DNA of 64,000 bases from Jejuia rubra (GCF_042684665.1 NZ_JBHULY010000039.1:1-64000); one strand, 5' to 3'; positions 42,123 to 52,059 are shown, numbered from the stretch's first letter. Notes: generated from the sequence alone by a model not told the origin. Numbers and translations: made by a program.

Positions 42123-44510
42123 TTATTCTTTTATGAGTTTTAAGGTTGAACTTGTAAACTCTGTTTCAATTTTAAGTAGGTAAATCCCGTTGCCTAAATT
42201 GGAAACATCAAAACGTTTTAAAGAAGGGTTTAAATGTTTTATAAGTTGCCCATGAAGGCTATATAATTGTAAACTTTTAATGTTTTGATTTCTGTAATCC
42301 AATTTGAATTCTGATTGAATTGGATTTGGATGCAGAGCAACTCTATCAGTACCAAAGTTTTCTGTCGATAGCGAAGCGCAATTTTCTGAGAATACGGTTC
42401 CGGCATCTTTTTGCCACATAAAATATGGTACATTGCCTCCATTAGCGTCGGCTTCGTTATCTACTTCAATACACCCTAAGTTTGGGCTTCCGGTAGAGTT
42501 TACAATTAGATTATTGGTCTGATTGGTGCCGTTTTTAACATTTAAACTAGTTAAACTTGTGTTACCACATACTAGGTCTCCTAAAATGTTAAAACTTGAA
42601 AAATCTAACAGGGGAATTAAATTATTGCTACAATTAATCGCATTCGCAGAGGCCGGAATATTTGGTAACGTAGTAAATTGATTATATGAAATATCCACAA
42701 CAACAATACTGTTAATGTTAGAGAAATCTAGACTTGACAGATTATTATTGCCCACTTCTAAAGAGTTTAGGTTAATTAAGTTTGATAAATCAAGTGTTGA
42801 TAAATTACAATTAATTGCTCTTAATACAAGTATAGGGCTGCTAGCTCCAACTGTAATTCCTGTTAAGCCTGTGTTATCATTAATAGTAAAGGAAGACAAA
42901 CTGATAGCTGGTGATACATTAATGGTATTAAAATTATTGTCGTTTAGGTTCAAAAACTGAAGGTTCGTAGCGTTAGAAAAGTCTAGAGACGACAAACTGT
43001 TCGTCTCCATATTAAGCGTTTGCAAACTAGGAGCACCGGTAATATTAAGTGTTGAGATATCATTTCCCGATGCATTGATTTCTGTTAAACTATTATGCGT
43101 GCCTAGAGTAAGGATATTCAAAAAATTATTGCTCAAATCGATAAATTCTAAAGCTGTAAAAGCACTTAGATTTATAGTAGAAAGTTGATTATTCATACCA
43201 TAAATGTGAGTTAAACTAGGTAGGGAAGAGCCAAGAGTTAAAACATTAATGTTATTATCTCTAAAATCTAATGTCTCCAGAGCTGTGCAGTTTGAAACGT
43301 TAAGGTTGCTTACATTGCCTGTATTGCCGTTACCCACATCTAAATCGCTGATGCTTGTACAGCCTGATACATTAAGAGTTGTTAGGCTATTGTTTGGTAA
43401 AATAAATAAAGTCGATAAAGCCGTTTGGTTCGATAAATCTAAAGTACCGATAACTGTGTTTTCGGATCTAAAATCTGTTAGGGTATTTGTTGGTGCGAGT
43501 GTCACAGAATTTAGGTTACTACTGTTGTTACAATTTATATCGATTATATTCGCCTGATTGCTCAAGTCTAAACTTGTTAAGCTGGAATTCTTAAATAAAA
43601 CTACCTCTAACCCCAGGCAATCAGACAAATCTACCGATGTAAATACCGTATTTTCAGCGTTAATGGATTTTAAAACGCTGGTGTTGCTAAAGTCGATATT
43701 AGTGATTGGGGAATCCTTAACATTAATGGTTTCTAGGTTTATATTGTTTGATAAATCTATACTTGTTAATCCCGAACTCCCGCCTAAATTGAGTATTTTT
43801 AGGTTGGATTGTTTTGATAAATCCATACTAGATAAAGCCACCAAGCCATCGGCTCTAAGCCTCTCTAGGGATGAGCTTGTTGGTAAGGTTATGGAATTCA
43901 ATAATGTTGATGAGTAAATTTCAGCATCAATTAAATTATTACAATTTGATAAATCAAGCGAGGTTAATTTACCGCCATACGCAACAAGGTTTTGTAAAGC
44001 CGTACTGTTCAAAAAGTTGATTGTCAGTCCGCCAGCGGGTCCAATTCCAAAAATATTAAGATCAGTTAACCCAGAATTAAGAATCAATTGAGTCTGTACC
44101 GTATTTTGACTTGCCACTAAAGTTTTTAAAGCAATGTTAGCAGATACGTCCAGGGAAGTTAAGTGCGCATTTCGGCGATACATTAAATATTCTAAATTGG
44201 TCAATGCACTTAAATTGATGGAAGTTGCAGTCGCTTGATTGGTTGATGTTGGCCCAGATGCAGTAATTCTTAATTCCGTAAGATTAATAAAGGCTTCAAT
44301 GCCACTCCAGTTGCTTACAGGTACCTCTGAAATAAGTAATGTTGTAACGCTTTGGGCGTCGGCATTTAAAATATTTCCGTTGGCGCCATTGGTGTCAATG
44401 CCTTGTGAAATAAGAAAGTTTTCAAAGGTTGCATCTGGAATTGCGGTTGTTTGTGCGCTGAGAAAACTGCACAATAAAGCACATAAGAATAATAGGTAAG
44501 ATTGTTTCAT
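42123..44510 (-). CDS. Leucine-rich repeat protein with T9SS sorting domain
   Basis: 795 residues. A signal peptide (SFLSA) is followed by about thirty leucine-rich units of the internalin-like type (SLDLSN, LTSLDVS, TLNVSGC) from about 60 to 690. The C-terminal sorting signal has LHPNPIQSEF ... GNGIYLLKIETEF (about 720-795). It is a large exported or surface adhesin-like protein; the target is unknown. The repeats are variable in sequence, so recent expansion is not evident. On the opposite strand several frames are open over it by composition alone. Confidence 0.88.
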   Translation of the reverse strand: MKQSYLLFLCALLCSFLSAQTTAIPDATFENFLISQGIDTNGANGNILNADAQSVTTLLISEVPVSNWSGIEAFINLTELRITASGPTSTNQATATSINLSALTNLEYLMYRRNAHLTSLDVSANIALKTLVASQNTVQTQLILNSGLTDLNIFGIGPAGGLTINFLNSTALQNLVAYGGKLTSLDLSNCNNLIDAEIYSSTLLNSITLPTSSSLERLRADGLVALSSMDLSKQSNLKILNLGGSSGLTSIDLSNNINLETINVKDSPITNIDFSNTSVLKSINAENTVFTSVDLSDCLGLEVVLFKNSSLTSLDLSNQANIIDINCNNSSNLNSVTLAPTNTLTDFRSENTVIGTLDLSNQTALSTLFILPNNSLTTLNVSGCTSISDLDVGNGNTGNVSNLNVSNCTALETLDFRDNNINVLTLGSSLPSLTHIYGMNNQLSTINLSAFTALEFIDLSNNFLNILTLGTHNSLTEINASGNDISTLNITGAPSLQTLNMETNSLSSLDFSNATNLQFLNLNDNNFNTINVSPAISLSSFTINDNTGLTGITVGASSPILVLRAINCNLSTLDLSNLINLNSLEVGNNNLSSLDFSNINSIVVVDISYNQFTTLPNIPASANAINCSNNLIPLLDFSSFNILGDLVCGNTSLTSLNVKNGTNQTNNLIVNSTGSPNLGCIEVDNEADANGGNVPYFMWQKDAGTVFSENCASLSTENFGTDRVALHPNPIQSEFKLDYRNQNIKSLQLYSLHGQLIKHLNPSLKRFDVSNLGNGIYLLKIETEFTSSTLKLIKE

Positions 44511-44536
44511 AATAAATTTGGTTAAAAATTATGAGT

Positions 44537-44544
44537 CAAAACTA
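44537..44544 (-). promoter_or_regulatory. Predicted -7 box upstream of the LRR protein gene
   Basis: On the minus strand TAGTTTTG matches TAnnTTTG, about 27 nt before the ATG at 44510. No good -33 box was found, so this is weak. Confidence 0.35.
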
Positions 44545-44586
44545 CCAGTATAGCCCATTACTTGGACTACATAAAATATGTAGAAT

Positions 44587-45207
44587 TTATATCAAGCGCT
44601 CTTTGTTTGCCTTTTCTATGGCTTCTTCACGTGTGCATACCTGAAGTTTTTCGTAGATATTTTTAATATGAAAACGAATCGTATTTACGCTAATAAAAAG
44701 AGTTTTAGCAATGCTATTGTAGCTTTTACCAGAGGCTAATAGCGTGAGAACTTCAGTTTCCCGTTCTGATAATATGGAGTTTGCGGATTTTCTAAATGAC
44801 TGCACCACCATTTTTGCAATATTGATGCTCATTGGCGCACCGCCGTCCATTACTTCTTTTAAAGCCGAGGTTAATTGGGATGGCGAGGTGTTTTTGGTAA
44901 TATACCCTGAAGCCCCAGCGCATAACGCATCAAACACGGTCTCAGAGTTTTCATAAACCGTTACAATTACAATCTCAATATTGGGATTAAGTTGTTTTAT
45001 TTTTTTAGTGCCTTCAACGCCGTTCATTTTTGGCAACTCAATATCCATCAAAACGATTATGGGATTATCGTGCTTTAAGTTTTCAATGGCGTCTTCACAA
45101 TTATGATAAGTGGCTACGACTTTAAAACCTTCAGTTTTGCCAATTATTTTCTCATATCCTTTGGATAATGGGATGTTGTCTTCTATGATAACGATGTTAT
45201 GTTCCAT
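44587..45207 (-). CDS. LuxR/NarL-type response regulator
   Basis: 206 residues. The receiver has D in VLMDIELPKMNG, T in VIVTVYEN and K in SGYITKNTSPS. The LuxR-type HTH (about 140-206) is ILSERETEVLTLLASGKSYN then NTIRFHIKNIYEKLQVCTR. It follows the propeller kinase on the same strand with a 52-nt gap, so the two form a two-component pair. Downstream LRR and LamG genes are plausible targets, inferred from position. Confidence 0.92.
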   Translation of the reverse strand: MEHNIVIIEDNIPLSKGYEKIIGKTEGFKVVATYHNCEDAIENLKHDNPIIVLMDIELPKMNGVEGTKKIKQLNPNIEIVIVTVYENSETVFDALCAGASGYITKNTSPSQLTSALKEVMDGGAPMSINIAKMVVQSFRKSANSILSERETEVLTLLASGKSYNSIAKTLFISVNTIRFHIKNIYEKLQVCTREEAIEKANKERLI

Positions 45208-45259
45208 ACTTCTAAAAACAATAAATATAATAGGTGGCCGGTATTTTTAGCCCACATGA

Positions 45260-48115
45260 TTAATGTGGTTTTCCTCTAAAAACAATTTTAGTTCCGTAGC
45301 CATTTTCGTTTGAATCTATGGTCAGATCGCATCCAATAGAAATTGCCCTTTCCTCTATATGCTGCAATCCACCTTTATTTCTTACCTGTTCAAATTTGAA
45401 GCCTTTGCCATCATCTTTACAACAAATCTTCAGATCAGTACTGTTATATTCGAAAGTTAGATCTACTTTTTCGCATTGGGCGTGTTTAGCAATATTCGTG
45501 AGTGCTTCCTTAAAAATATAAATGATTTGCTTGCTCCAATAATATGGTAGTTTAACGTTTGATGTGATTTGTTTTTCCACCTCAAAAACAATGTTGAACT
45601 GTTTTAGGTAGTCTTCTCCAAAATCAGAAATATAAGTTGCAACCTCCTCTAGGTAATCACTTTTGTTTTTCAAAGTAAAAATAAAGTCTTTGGTACCCTT
45701 GTAAAGATAGTCGGCGTCAGTGCTTATCTGGGATAACAATTCCTTGTTTTCGGGATACAAACTTTTCGATTCGCCTTCTAGTAAGCTTGATAGAATTGAA
45801 ATCCGTGCCAATTTATTACCTAGGTCATCATGGAAATCTTGGGCAATATTATGCCTTACGGCAACCAATTCTTTTTCAAGTGCTTCTCTTTTTTTAATGG
45901 CGCTTTGCAATTGTTTTGTTTTAAGTTTTGACTGTTTTAGCCGTTTTAAAATGAAGAGGATTATAGCTGAAGCTACAACAGCGCTTAAAAAAAATAGGAC
46001 CCACATTTCCTTGTACCATGGTATAGTAATTGCGAATATGTATTTTCTTGAAATAGCCCAATCACTATCCAGTTTTTTCGATCTTAATTTTAAAGTGTAA
46101 TCTCCTTTTTTGTAATTGCTGAAATCCAGAACTCCGCTTCGGTTATCAAGGTTTGTCCAGGCTTCATCGTTTAGTTGGTATTGGTTGATAAGTTTTGTCC
46201 TATTAAACGAAATGGACGAATAATAAAACCGATTGTCTTTTTGAGTGATATTGAGAATTGGTGGATTTGTTTTTGTAAGTGTCCCGTTATTTTTTATAAT
46301 AGAAACACCTTTGTTCCCCGTAATCCAAATGTTATTGTTGCCGTCTTCTTTGATTTTGCTAACATAAGACGACAATAATCCGCTTTCTTGGGTTAAATTT
46401 CTATACGCTCCATTATGAAAGATGGATGCACCGGATTGGGTTCCTATCCAGATCTTATCGTCATGGTCTAGAAATAAGGCATTAATTTGTTGGTTTATAA
46501 GGTCGCCGTCTTGACTTATTAAATCACTTTTATTTCCAGAAAATGCCCAAAGCCCAGTGTTGGTTCCAAGAAATATAGAGTCTTTTTTTTGGATTGAAGT
46601 ATTAATGATACTGTTGTCCAAAGCCTTATTGCTCGTAAGATGCTTTTCAATTTTGTTTGCATCTTCATGATAGCGATAAAGACCATCATTGGTGCAGAAA
46701 AAGAGATTATCAGAAAGTTCGAAAGCGTCAAAGACATTATATCTAAGTTTGTCGTATCCACAGTGTTTCGATAAATCCTTGAATTCGATTTTGTTACTAA
46801 TGACGATGCTTCCGTGTTTTTCAAGATAAAACCTCCGATACCCATAGTGTTCCCAAATATTTTCTCCAAGCGAATTTGAATTTATTTCTAAAGAGCTGAT
46901 GATTATACTATCCTTAAATCTGATAATATGCTTTCCAAACCCCTGCAAGGCAATACTGTCAGTAAGCGCATAATCTTCAATGGCAAATACATTTCTATTT
47001 GAAAGTAAAAAGGCCTTATTGTCCAAAAAAGCAATATCTACAATGTTTTTGTTGAGAGGAATGTTTTTTACAGCGGTGTCTTCAGGGAAAATGCAGTAAA
47101 GTCCATCTCCAAAGCTTGATATCCATAAATTCGATTCATGGTCGAACATAAAATCCGAAATGGTTGATTTAATACCATACACTTCAGCTAGGTTCTTCTT
47201 ATGCTTAGTTTTCAAATTAAACGAAAACAACTGCATAAAACCCTTGTCATCTGCGTTCATTAAATAGGCATAATCTCCTTGTGTTTCAACTTTTAATATT
47301 CGGGTATTTCCTGTGTCTAGATGAAAACTTTCGAGGATTTTATCTTGATTAAAAAGTATGGCTTCATTTTCATGGCCAGCTATAAAAACATCTTTATTGA
47401 CTTTGTTTAAAGAGGTGATTATTTTATGTTCTAAAAAAGGAAACTTCAAAACTTTTTCATTCCCTCTTTGGATATAAATGCCTTTAAGGGGTTGTCTGTA
47501 TTTTCGCGATGAAAATAAATATAAGGAATCCTCAATTACCTTAAATTCTGCAGAACTCAAATCCGTACGACTAATATCAAATTCTTTCAAGCGGTTGGAT
47601 TCGTTTGGGCTATAAACTATTTTTTTGTGTCGAATTTCATCATCGTCCGCCCAAAATACGTTGTTCCTATAGTCATGATAGTTGTAAAGTGTGTCCCTGA
47701 AAATTTCGATATTTGATAATTTTTTGGGCCCCTCCAGATAGTAGATTATTTCTTCCGTATATGGGTTGAAGATGTTCAAACCACCTCTCCATGTAGCAAT
47801 CGCCAAATTTTTGTTGGACAGCTCATTAATAGCAATGATAAAATTTGATGATAAGGCGTCGTTGGAAGTGTAAATTTTGAACTGGTGCCCATCAAATTTT
47901 ACCAGCCCGCTGTCCGTTCCAATCCAAATGTACCCAGAGCTGTCCTGAAACAATCCGTAGGTAATATCATGCGGTAGGCCATTGTTTGTGTTAAAATGCA
48001 TCATTTTTTGCTGGGCAAAAATGGTGCAACTGCACAAGATTAAAAGTATGTATATAACGGTTTTCAAAAAGACAAAATACAAAAAGAATAGAATTTTTAG
48101 ACCTACATGCTTCAT
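45260..48115 (-). CDS. Sensor histidine kinase with periplasmic regulator propeller
   Basis: 951 residues. A signal/anchor segment is followed by a large Reg_prop beta-propeller (about 35-580; e.g. GYIWIGTDSGLVKFDG, DKIWIGTQSGASIF, NNIWITGNKGVSI), a Y_Y_Y domain (about 590-690) and one transmembrane helix (about 700-720). The cytoplasmic HisKA_3 dimerisation helix follows with the phospho-acceptor His762 in DFHDDLGNKLARI. The HATPase comes last (N-box KEALTNIAKHAQ; G-box DDGKGF; GLQHIEERA). It signals to the adjacent LuxR regulator. No DNA-binding domain is fused, unlike hybrid two-component systems. Confidence 0.92.
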   Translation of the reverse strand: MKHVGLKILFFLYFVFLKTVIYILLILCSCTIFAQQKMMHFNTNNGLPHDITYGLFQDSSGYIWIGTDSGLVKFDGHQFKIYTSNDALSSNFIIAINELSNKNLAIATWRGGLNIFNPYTEEIIYYLEGPKKLSNIEIFRDTLYNYHDYRNNVFWADDDEIRHKKIVYSPNESNRLKEFDISRTDLSSAEFKVIEDSLYLFSSRKYRQPLKGIYIQRGNEKVLKFPFLEHKIITSLNKVNKDVFIAGHENEAILFNQDKILESFHLDTGNTRILKVETQGDYAYLMNADDKGFMQLFSFNLKTKHKKNLAEVYGIKSTISDFMFDHESNLWISSFGDGLYCIFPEDTAVKNIPLNKNIVDIAFLDNKAFLLSNRNVFAIEDYALTDSIALQGFGKHIIRFKDSIIISSLEINSNSLGENIWEHYGYRRFYLEKHGSIVISNKIEFKDLSKHCGYDKLRYNVFDAFELSDNLFFCTNDGLYRYHEDANKIEKHLTSNKALDNSIINTSIQKKDSIFLGTNTGLWAFSGNKSDLISQDGDLINQQINALFLDHDDKIWIGTQSGASIFHNGAYRNLTQESGLLSSYVSKIKEDGNNNIWITGNKGVSIIKNNGTLTKTNPPILNITQKDNRFYYSSISFNRTKLINQYQLNDEAWTNLDNRSGVLDFSNYKKGDYTLKLRSKKLDSDWAISRKYIFAITIPWYKEMWVLFFLSAVVASAIILFILKRLKQSKLKTKQLQSAIKKREALEKELVAVRHNIAQDFHDDLGNKLARISILSSLLEGESKSLYPENKELLSQISTDADYLYKGTKDFIFTLKNKSDYLEEVATYISDFGEDYLKQFNIVFEVEKQITSNVKLPYYWSKQIIYIFKEALTNIAKHAQCEKVDLTFEYNSTDLKICCKDDGKGFKFEQVRNKGGLQHIEERAISIGCDLTIDSNENGYGTKIVFRGKPH

Positions 48116-48145
48116 GTAGTTATGTATTTTTACTTTTAAAGTTTT

Positions 48146-48550
48146 ATGTTGGATTTTCTATTCGTTTATGGTACGCTACAAAAAGATTTGGATAATGACA
48201 TGTACCGCTTTTTATTGCGTAATTCTGAATACGTTGGCAAAGGCTATTTTCAGGGGAAACTCTTCAAAATATCTTGGTTTCCGGGTGCAATACGAAGTAT
48301 TGATTCCGGCGATACTGTTTACGGCTCTATTTTTAAATTAAAACAAACGGCCACTGTTTTCGAGGTTTTGGACGATTATGAAGGTTATAACCCTTTGGAT
48401 GAGGCCTCAAGTTTGTTTAAACGGGAAATCATCGATTGTTTTACCAAAAATGGTGATGCTATAAAAGCTTGGGTGTATCTTTACAACCAAAATGTAAAAG
48501 ATGCGCCTAGGATGCTTTCTGGGGGTTTTTTGAAAGATGGCAACTGCTAA
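48146..48550 (+). CDS. Gamma-glutamylcyclotransferase-like (AIG2/GGCT) protein
   Basis: 134 residues. The AIG2-like fold is indicated by the N-terminal FVYGTLQKDL, GKLFKISWFPGAI and FEVLDDYEGYNP, which contains the conserved Glu of GGCT enzymes. The activity, cleavage of gamma-glutamyl amines to 5-oxoproline, is inferred from the family. The next gene overlaps it by 14 nt, so the two are coupled. Confidence 0.85.
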   Translation: MLDFLFVYGTLQKDLDNDMYRFLLRNSEYVGKGYFQGKLFKISWFPGAIRSIDSGDTVYGSIFKLKQTATVFEVLDDYEGYNPLDEASSLFKREIIDCFTKNGDAIKAWVYLYNQNVKDAPRMLSGGFLKDGNC

Positions 48551-50225
48551 ATTTACCGATACACTTTTTCATCCGTTGGATCTTGATTTGGAAATTGAGC
48601 TCCCAAAGAAATTCACCTTTCCGTTTTACTACGAACCGCACGAGCTGAGCAGGCTGGCTTCAAGAAATTTGCAAAACTATTTAGAGGAGCAAACTGATTT
48701 TCAGCATAATTTTGGATTGCGGCCTGAAGCTAAAGGCTTGGTTATCGGGAAGATGTTTGGCGTGATGGTGGTGCAAAATGAAAAGGGCGTTTTAGGCTAT
48801 CTGGTAGCCTTTTCAGGAAAATTGGCAGAGAGCAATGCCCACAAAGGCTTTGTGCCAACTGTGTTCGATACTTTGGATGCCACTGGTTTTTATAAAAAAG
48901 GAGAAACCGAACTCAATGAGTTAAACCGTCAAATTGAAGCATTGGAAACTGCACCCGAATTGCTAAATGCGAAACAGGATTTAGAACAGGGGCAAAACAC
49001 TTTTGATCAAGAGTTAAATGCTTTTAAAGCAGAATTAAAAGCCAAAAAAAAAGCACGCAAAGCGAAGCGGGATTTAGCCCTAGCCGAACTGTCACCTGGA
49101 GAATCTGAAGTGGTTTTAAAGGATTTGGACAAACAAAGCATTTATTATCATTTTAGATTAAGGGATTTTAAAGCGGAAGGGCAGGCTAAAATTGAAAATT
49201 TGCAACAGCAGTTAGAAAAGGTTTTAGCCCCAATTGAAACTCTAAAGAAAAAGCGTGCGACTTTATCAGCTTCACTTCAAAAACGTTTGCACGAGCAGTA
49301 CCGATTTCTCAATGCCAAAGGTGACACCAAGGATTTGCTCGATATTTTTGATAATGCCCAAGTACCACCGCCAGCAGGCTCGGGGGAGTGTGCGGCTCCG
49401 AAGTTGTTTCAATATGCATATGAGCATAATTTAAAGCCCATTGCCATGGCAGAGTTTTGGTGGGGAGCATCTCCAAAATCCGAAGTACGAAAGCATAAAC
49501 AGTTTTATCCCTCGTGCCGAAGCAAATGTGAACCCATTTTGGGACATATGATGCAGGGCTTGGTAGTTGAAGATAATCCTATTGAAAGTGTTGCCGAATA
49601 TGACGCACCTTTGGAAATCGTTTATGAAGACGACTATTTGCTTTTGGTCAATAAACCTCATGAGTTTTTGTCCGTGCCGGGGAAGCATATTCAGAAATCG
49701 GTATTGACACGAATGCGACGCTATTTACCAAAGGCGAAAGGCCCTTTGTTGGTGCACCGTTTGGATATGTCCACTTCGGGATTATTGTTGGTGGCCAAAA
49801 ATGAAAAGACCCATAAAAACCTCCAAAAACAGTTTATTGACCGCACAGTTAAAAAACGCTACGTTGCGCTATTAGATGGTGAAATCACTCAAAAAGAAGG
49901 CATCATCGATTTGCCGTTGCGCGTGGATTTGGATAACCGTCCACAGCAGTTGGTATGTTTTGAACACGGTAAACCTGCCAAAACCAAATTTGAAGTGGTT
50001 GAAGTAAAACACGGCAAAACGCGGATTCATTTTTACCCCATTACGGGGCGTACCCATCAATTACGGGTACATTCGGCACACGCGGATGGATTAAATACGC
50101 CAATTGTTGGAGATGACTTATATGGTAAAAGAGGGGAGCGGTTGTTCTTGCATGCGGAACAAATAACCTTTTTACATCCCGTGACGCAGGAGGTTTTGGA
50201 GGTGGTTTGTGGGGTGCCTTTTTAG
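48537..50225 (+). CDS. RluA-family pseudouridine synthase with long N-terminal extension
   Basis: 562 residues, much longer than RluA (219). Residues 1-330 form an N-terminal domain with a coiled coil (about 130-240, charged, e.g. FKAELKAKKKARKAKRDLA) and Cys-containing segments (SGECAAPK, PSCRSKCEPILGHM). The C-terminal part is the synthase: DDYLLLVNKPHEFLSVPGKH, LLVHRLDMSTSGLLLVAKN with the catalytic Asp in HRLD, and TGRTHQLRVHSAH. It probably modifies rRNA or tRNA uridines; the target cannot be told. Overlaps the GGCT-like gene by 14 nt. Confidence 0.9.
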   Translation: MATAKFTDTLFHPLDLDLEIELPKKFTFPFYYEPHELSRLASRNLQNYLEEQTDFQHNFGLRPEAKGLVIGKMFGVMVVQNEKGVLGYLVAFSGKLAESNAHKGFVPTVFDTLDATGFYKKGETELNELNRQIEALETAPELLNAKQDLEQGQNTFDQELNAFKAELKAKKKARKAKRDLALAELSPGESEVVLKDLDKQSIYYHFRLRDFKAEGQAKIENLQQQLEKVLAPIETLKKKRATLSASLQKRLHEQYRFLNAKGDTKDLLDIFDNAQVPPPAGSGECAAPKLFQYAYEHNLKPIAMAEFWWGASPKSEVRKHKQFYPSCRSKCEPILGHMMQGLVVEDNPIESVAEYDAPLEIVYEDDYLLLVNKPHEFLSVPGKHIQKSVLTRMRRYLPKAKGPLLVHRLDMSTSGLLLVAKNEKTHKNLQKQFIDRTVKKRYVALLDGEITQKEGIIDLPLRVDLDNRPQQLVCFEHGKPAKTKFEVVEVKHGKTRIHFYPITGRTHQLRVHSAHADGLNTPIVGDDLYGKRGERLFLHAEQITFLHPVTQEVLEVVCGVPF

Positions 50226-50229
50226 TCTC

Positions 50230-50349
50230 CGTCATTGCGAGTGCAACGAAGCAATCTACAATTTATGGTTACGAATCATTTATGATTATTCAAAATAGGT
50301 CTTTTTGTTGAGTGAGATTACTTCGGTCGTACCTCCCTCGTAATGACGG
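50230..50349. repeat. Inverted pair of CATTGCGAG/GAAGCAATC repeats
   Basis: CGTCATTGCGAGTGCAACGA continuing to AGCAATCT (50230-50257) faces AGATTACTTCGGTCGTACCT ending CTCGTAATGACGG (50315-50349). The two are inverted copies with 57 nt between, so RNA from here could fold into a long hairpin. A single copy is at 4648-4680. It lies between the pseudouridine synthase and ATPase genes. Confidence 0.7.
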
Positions 50350-50490
50350 TTTTGTTTATAAATACTGATAAGTTTGTATTGATTTTTTGATGGTAAAATC
50401 CGAACTTCGTTTACTTGTGCTGAACTGATTTCAGTATCGAACGATATAGTTCATTAAAATGAATCCATATCTAACCGTTATCTGGATTTT

Positions 50491-51939
50491 ATGAAAATTG
50501 AAAAAGTAAATATTAAGAACTTTAGAGGTATAGAAGAAATCCAAGATTTGGATTTAAATAGTCTTTCTATATTGATTGGAGAAAATGGAGTCGCTAAAAC
50601 AGCCCTGTTAGAGGCGTTGAACTTTTGCTTATCACCAAGCTTTCTTTCCGATAGAATGAATTTCACAGACTTTTATCAAGGAACAGATGATCCAATAGAA
50701 ATTCAAATCAAATTCGACACAACCTTCAATGCATTTCTTCCAGATGGCTTTACAAAGCAAACTGTTGTTTGTGATGGTATATTCTTGAGAGCTAAAAAAA
50801 GAGACAAAGCTAAAGCCGGTAAAATGTTTACTGAGTTAGTAGTAACTCAACATTATGTTCTGCCAAACAGACAAAAAGATTCAGCTAATGGTTGGGTTCA
50901 AAAAAGGAAAAACGGGTCAGATTTTCGATTTGACGAAAGATTATTGTCCTTTCCGGTTCAAACAGAAGGTTTGCCACGAAGTTTTTATTTTTCAAGGACA
51001 CGAGAAAAACAGATTAAAAAGGGGTTTAGAACTTCAATTGAAACTGTAATTGAAGATTTTAACTGGAGATTTCAAAGAAATATACGAAACTCCAATCCAG
51101 CGTCATCGATTCCAGTAGATAAAACAAAAGTCGAAACAGATATTATCGATACTATCGATAAGAAATTGATCAAGAAAACATTTGACTCGCTAAATAACAA
51201 ACTACAAAAATTCAATGTACCTACCTTGGAGTTAAAGATTCTTGATTCCAATGCCCCTTTCAATAATATGTTTTTAAGCAAGGTTATTAACAATGTTGAG
51301 CTACAAACTAATCAAATAGGCTCTGGTATAGAGTTGCTTGTTTCTTTGGTTTTTCTTGAAACATTGGCCACACTTTCAAAAGAAGATATAATCATCTTAA
51401 TTGATGAACCAGAGCTACATCTCCACCCTAAACTTCAAAAATCACTAATTCCCTATTTTGACTATATAATCAATAGTAATCAAATAATTTGCACAACGCA
51501 TTCTCCTTATGTTTATCAGGATTGTGTTAATAAACCAAATACCGAACTTACAGTTTGCACCAAAGATGGAAATGATAAAATATCATTTGATAGCGTCACA
51601 GCATCTAATTTGTTTCCTTGGAGTCCTTCCTGGGGTGAAATTAATTATAAAGCTTTTGGATTGCCAACAGTTGAATTTCATAACGAACTTTATGGACATC
51701 TACAATGGTCAAACAATGCACATACAACCAACTTGATTGAAGCATATTTCATTCAACAAGGTCAAGTTCAAACGAAAAATTGGATTAAGGTAATCCAAGG
51801 TATTCCACAACCGGCAACACTAGTAACGTTAATGACATATATAAGACACAAAATCCATCATCCTGAAAATTTAAGTAATGTAGATTATACTGAAACTGAA
51901 TTAATTGAATCAATAGAAATAATGATGCGATTGGTGTAA
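50491..51939 (+). CDS. ABC-type AAA_15/AAA_21 ATPase with HEPN-like C-terminus
   Basis: 482 residues. The N-terminal RecF/OLD-like ATPase starts KIEKVNIKNFRGIEEI. Walker A is GENGVAKT (30-37); the usual GENGxGKS glycine is alanine here. The signature region is NQIGSGIELLVSLVF and Walker B is IILIDEPELHLHP (D305/E306), followed by the H-loop TTHSPYVYQ. The C-terminal ~90 residues contain IRHKIHHPEN, where R452-H453-x3-H457 fits the R-x4-H motif of HEPN nucleases. No TOPRIM domain is seen. Stand-alone ATPases with toxic C-terminal domains are common in phage defence, so this is a candidate; no partner gene is present. Confidence 0.75.
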   Translation: MKIEKVNIKNFRGIEEIQDLDLNSLSILIGENGVAKTALLEALNFCLSPSFLSDRMNFTDFYQGTDDPIEIQIKFDTTFNAFLPDGFTKQTVVCDGIFLRAKKRDKAKAGKMFTELVVTQHYVLPNRQKDSANGWVQKRKNGSDFRFDERLLSFPVQTEGLPRSFYFSRTREKQIKKGFRTSIETVIEDFNWRFQRNIRNSNPASSIPVDKTKVETDIIDTIDKKLIKKTFDSLNNKLQKFNVPTLELKILDSNAPFNNMFLSKVINNVELQTNQIGSGIELLVSLVFLETLATLSKEDIIILIDEPELHLHPKLQKSLIPYFDYIINSNQIICTTHSPYVYQDCVNKPNTELTVCTKDGNDKISFDSVTASNLFPWSPSWGEINYKAFGLPTVEFHNELYGHLQWSNNAHTTNLIEAYFIQQGQVQTKNWIKVIQGIPQPATLVTLMTYIRHKIHHPENLSNVDYTETELIESIEIMMRLV

Positions 51940-52019
51940 ATGTAAATACCTATCCTGTTACACTAAATATGACGTAAGACTCCTTTCGGTCGTCCTACGC
52001 ATATTATTTAGGATAAATA

Positions 52020-52048
52020 CAAAAAAACTCTCTTGAAAAGGGAGTTCT
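52020..52048 (-). terminator. Terminator of the 395-residue lipoprotein gene
   Basis: Minus-strand AACTCCC TTTTCAA GAGAGTTTTTTT, about 12 nt past the stop at 52060. Confidence 0.6.
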
Positions 52049-52059
52049 TATAATATCTT

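Noticed and set aside
43558..43917. Plus-strand ORFs opposite the LRR protein gene
   Set aside because: They reflect the periodic LRR coding sequence read backwards; translations are low complexity.
42123..44510. LRR repeats considered as a DNA satellite
   Set aside because: The repeats vary in sequence and length and are conserved only at the protein level.
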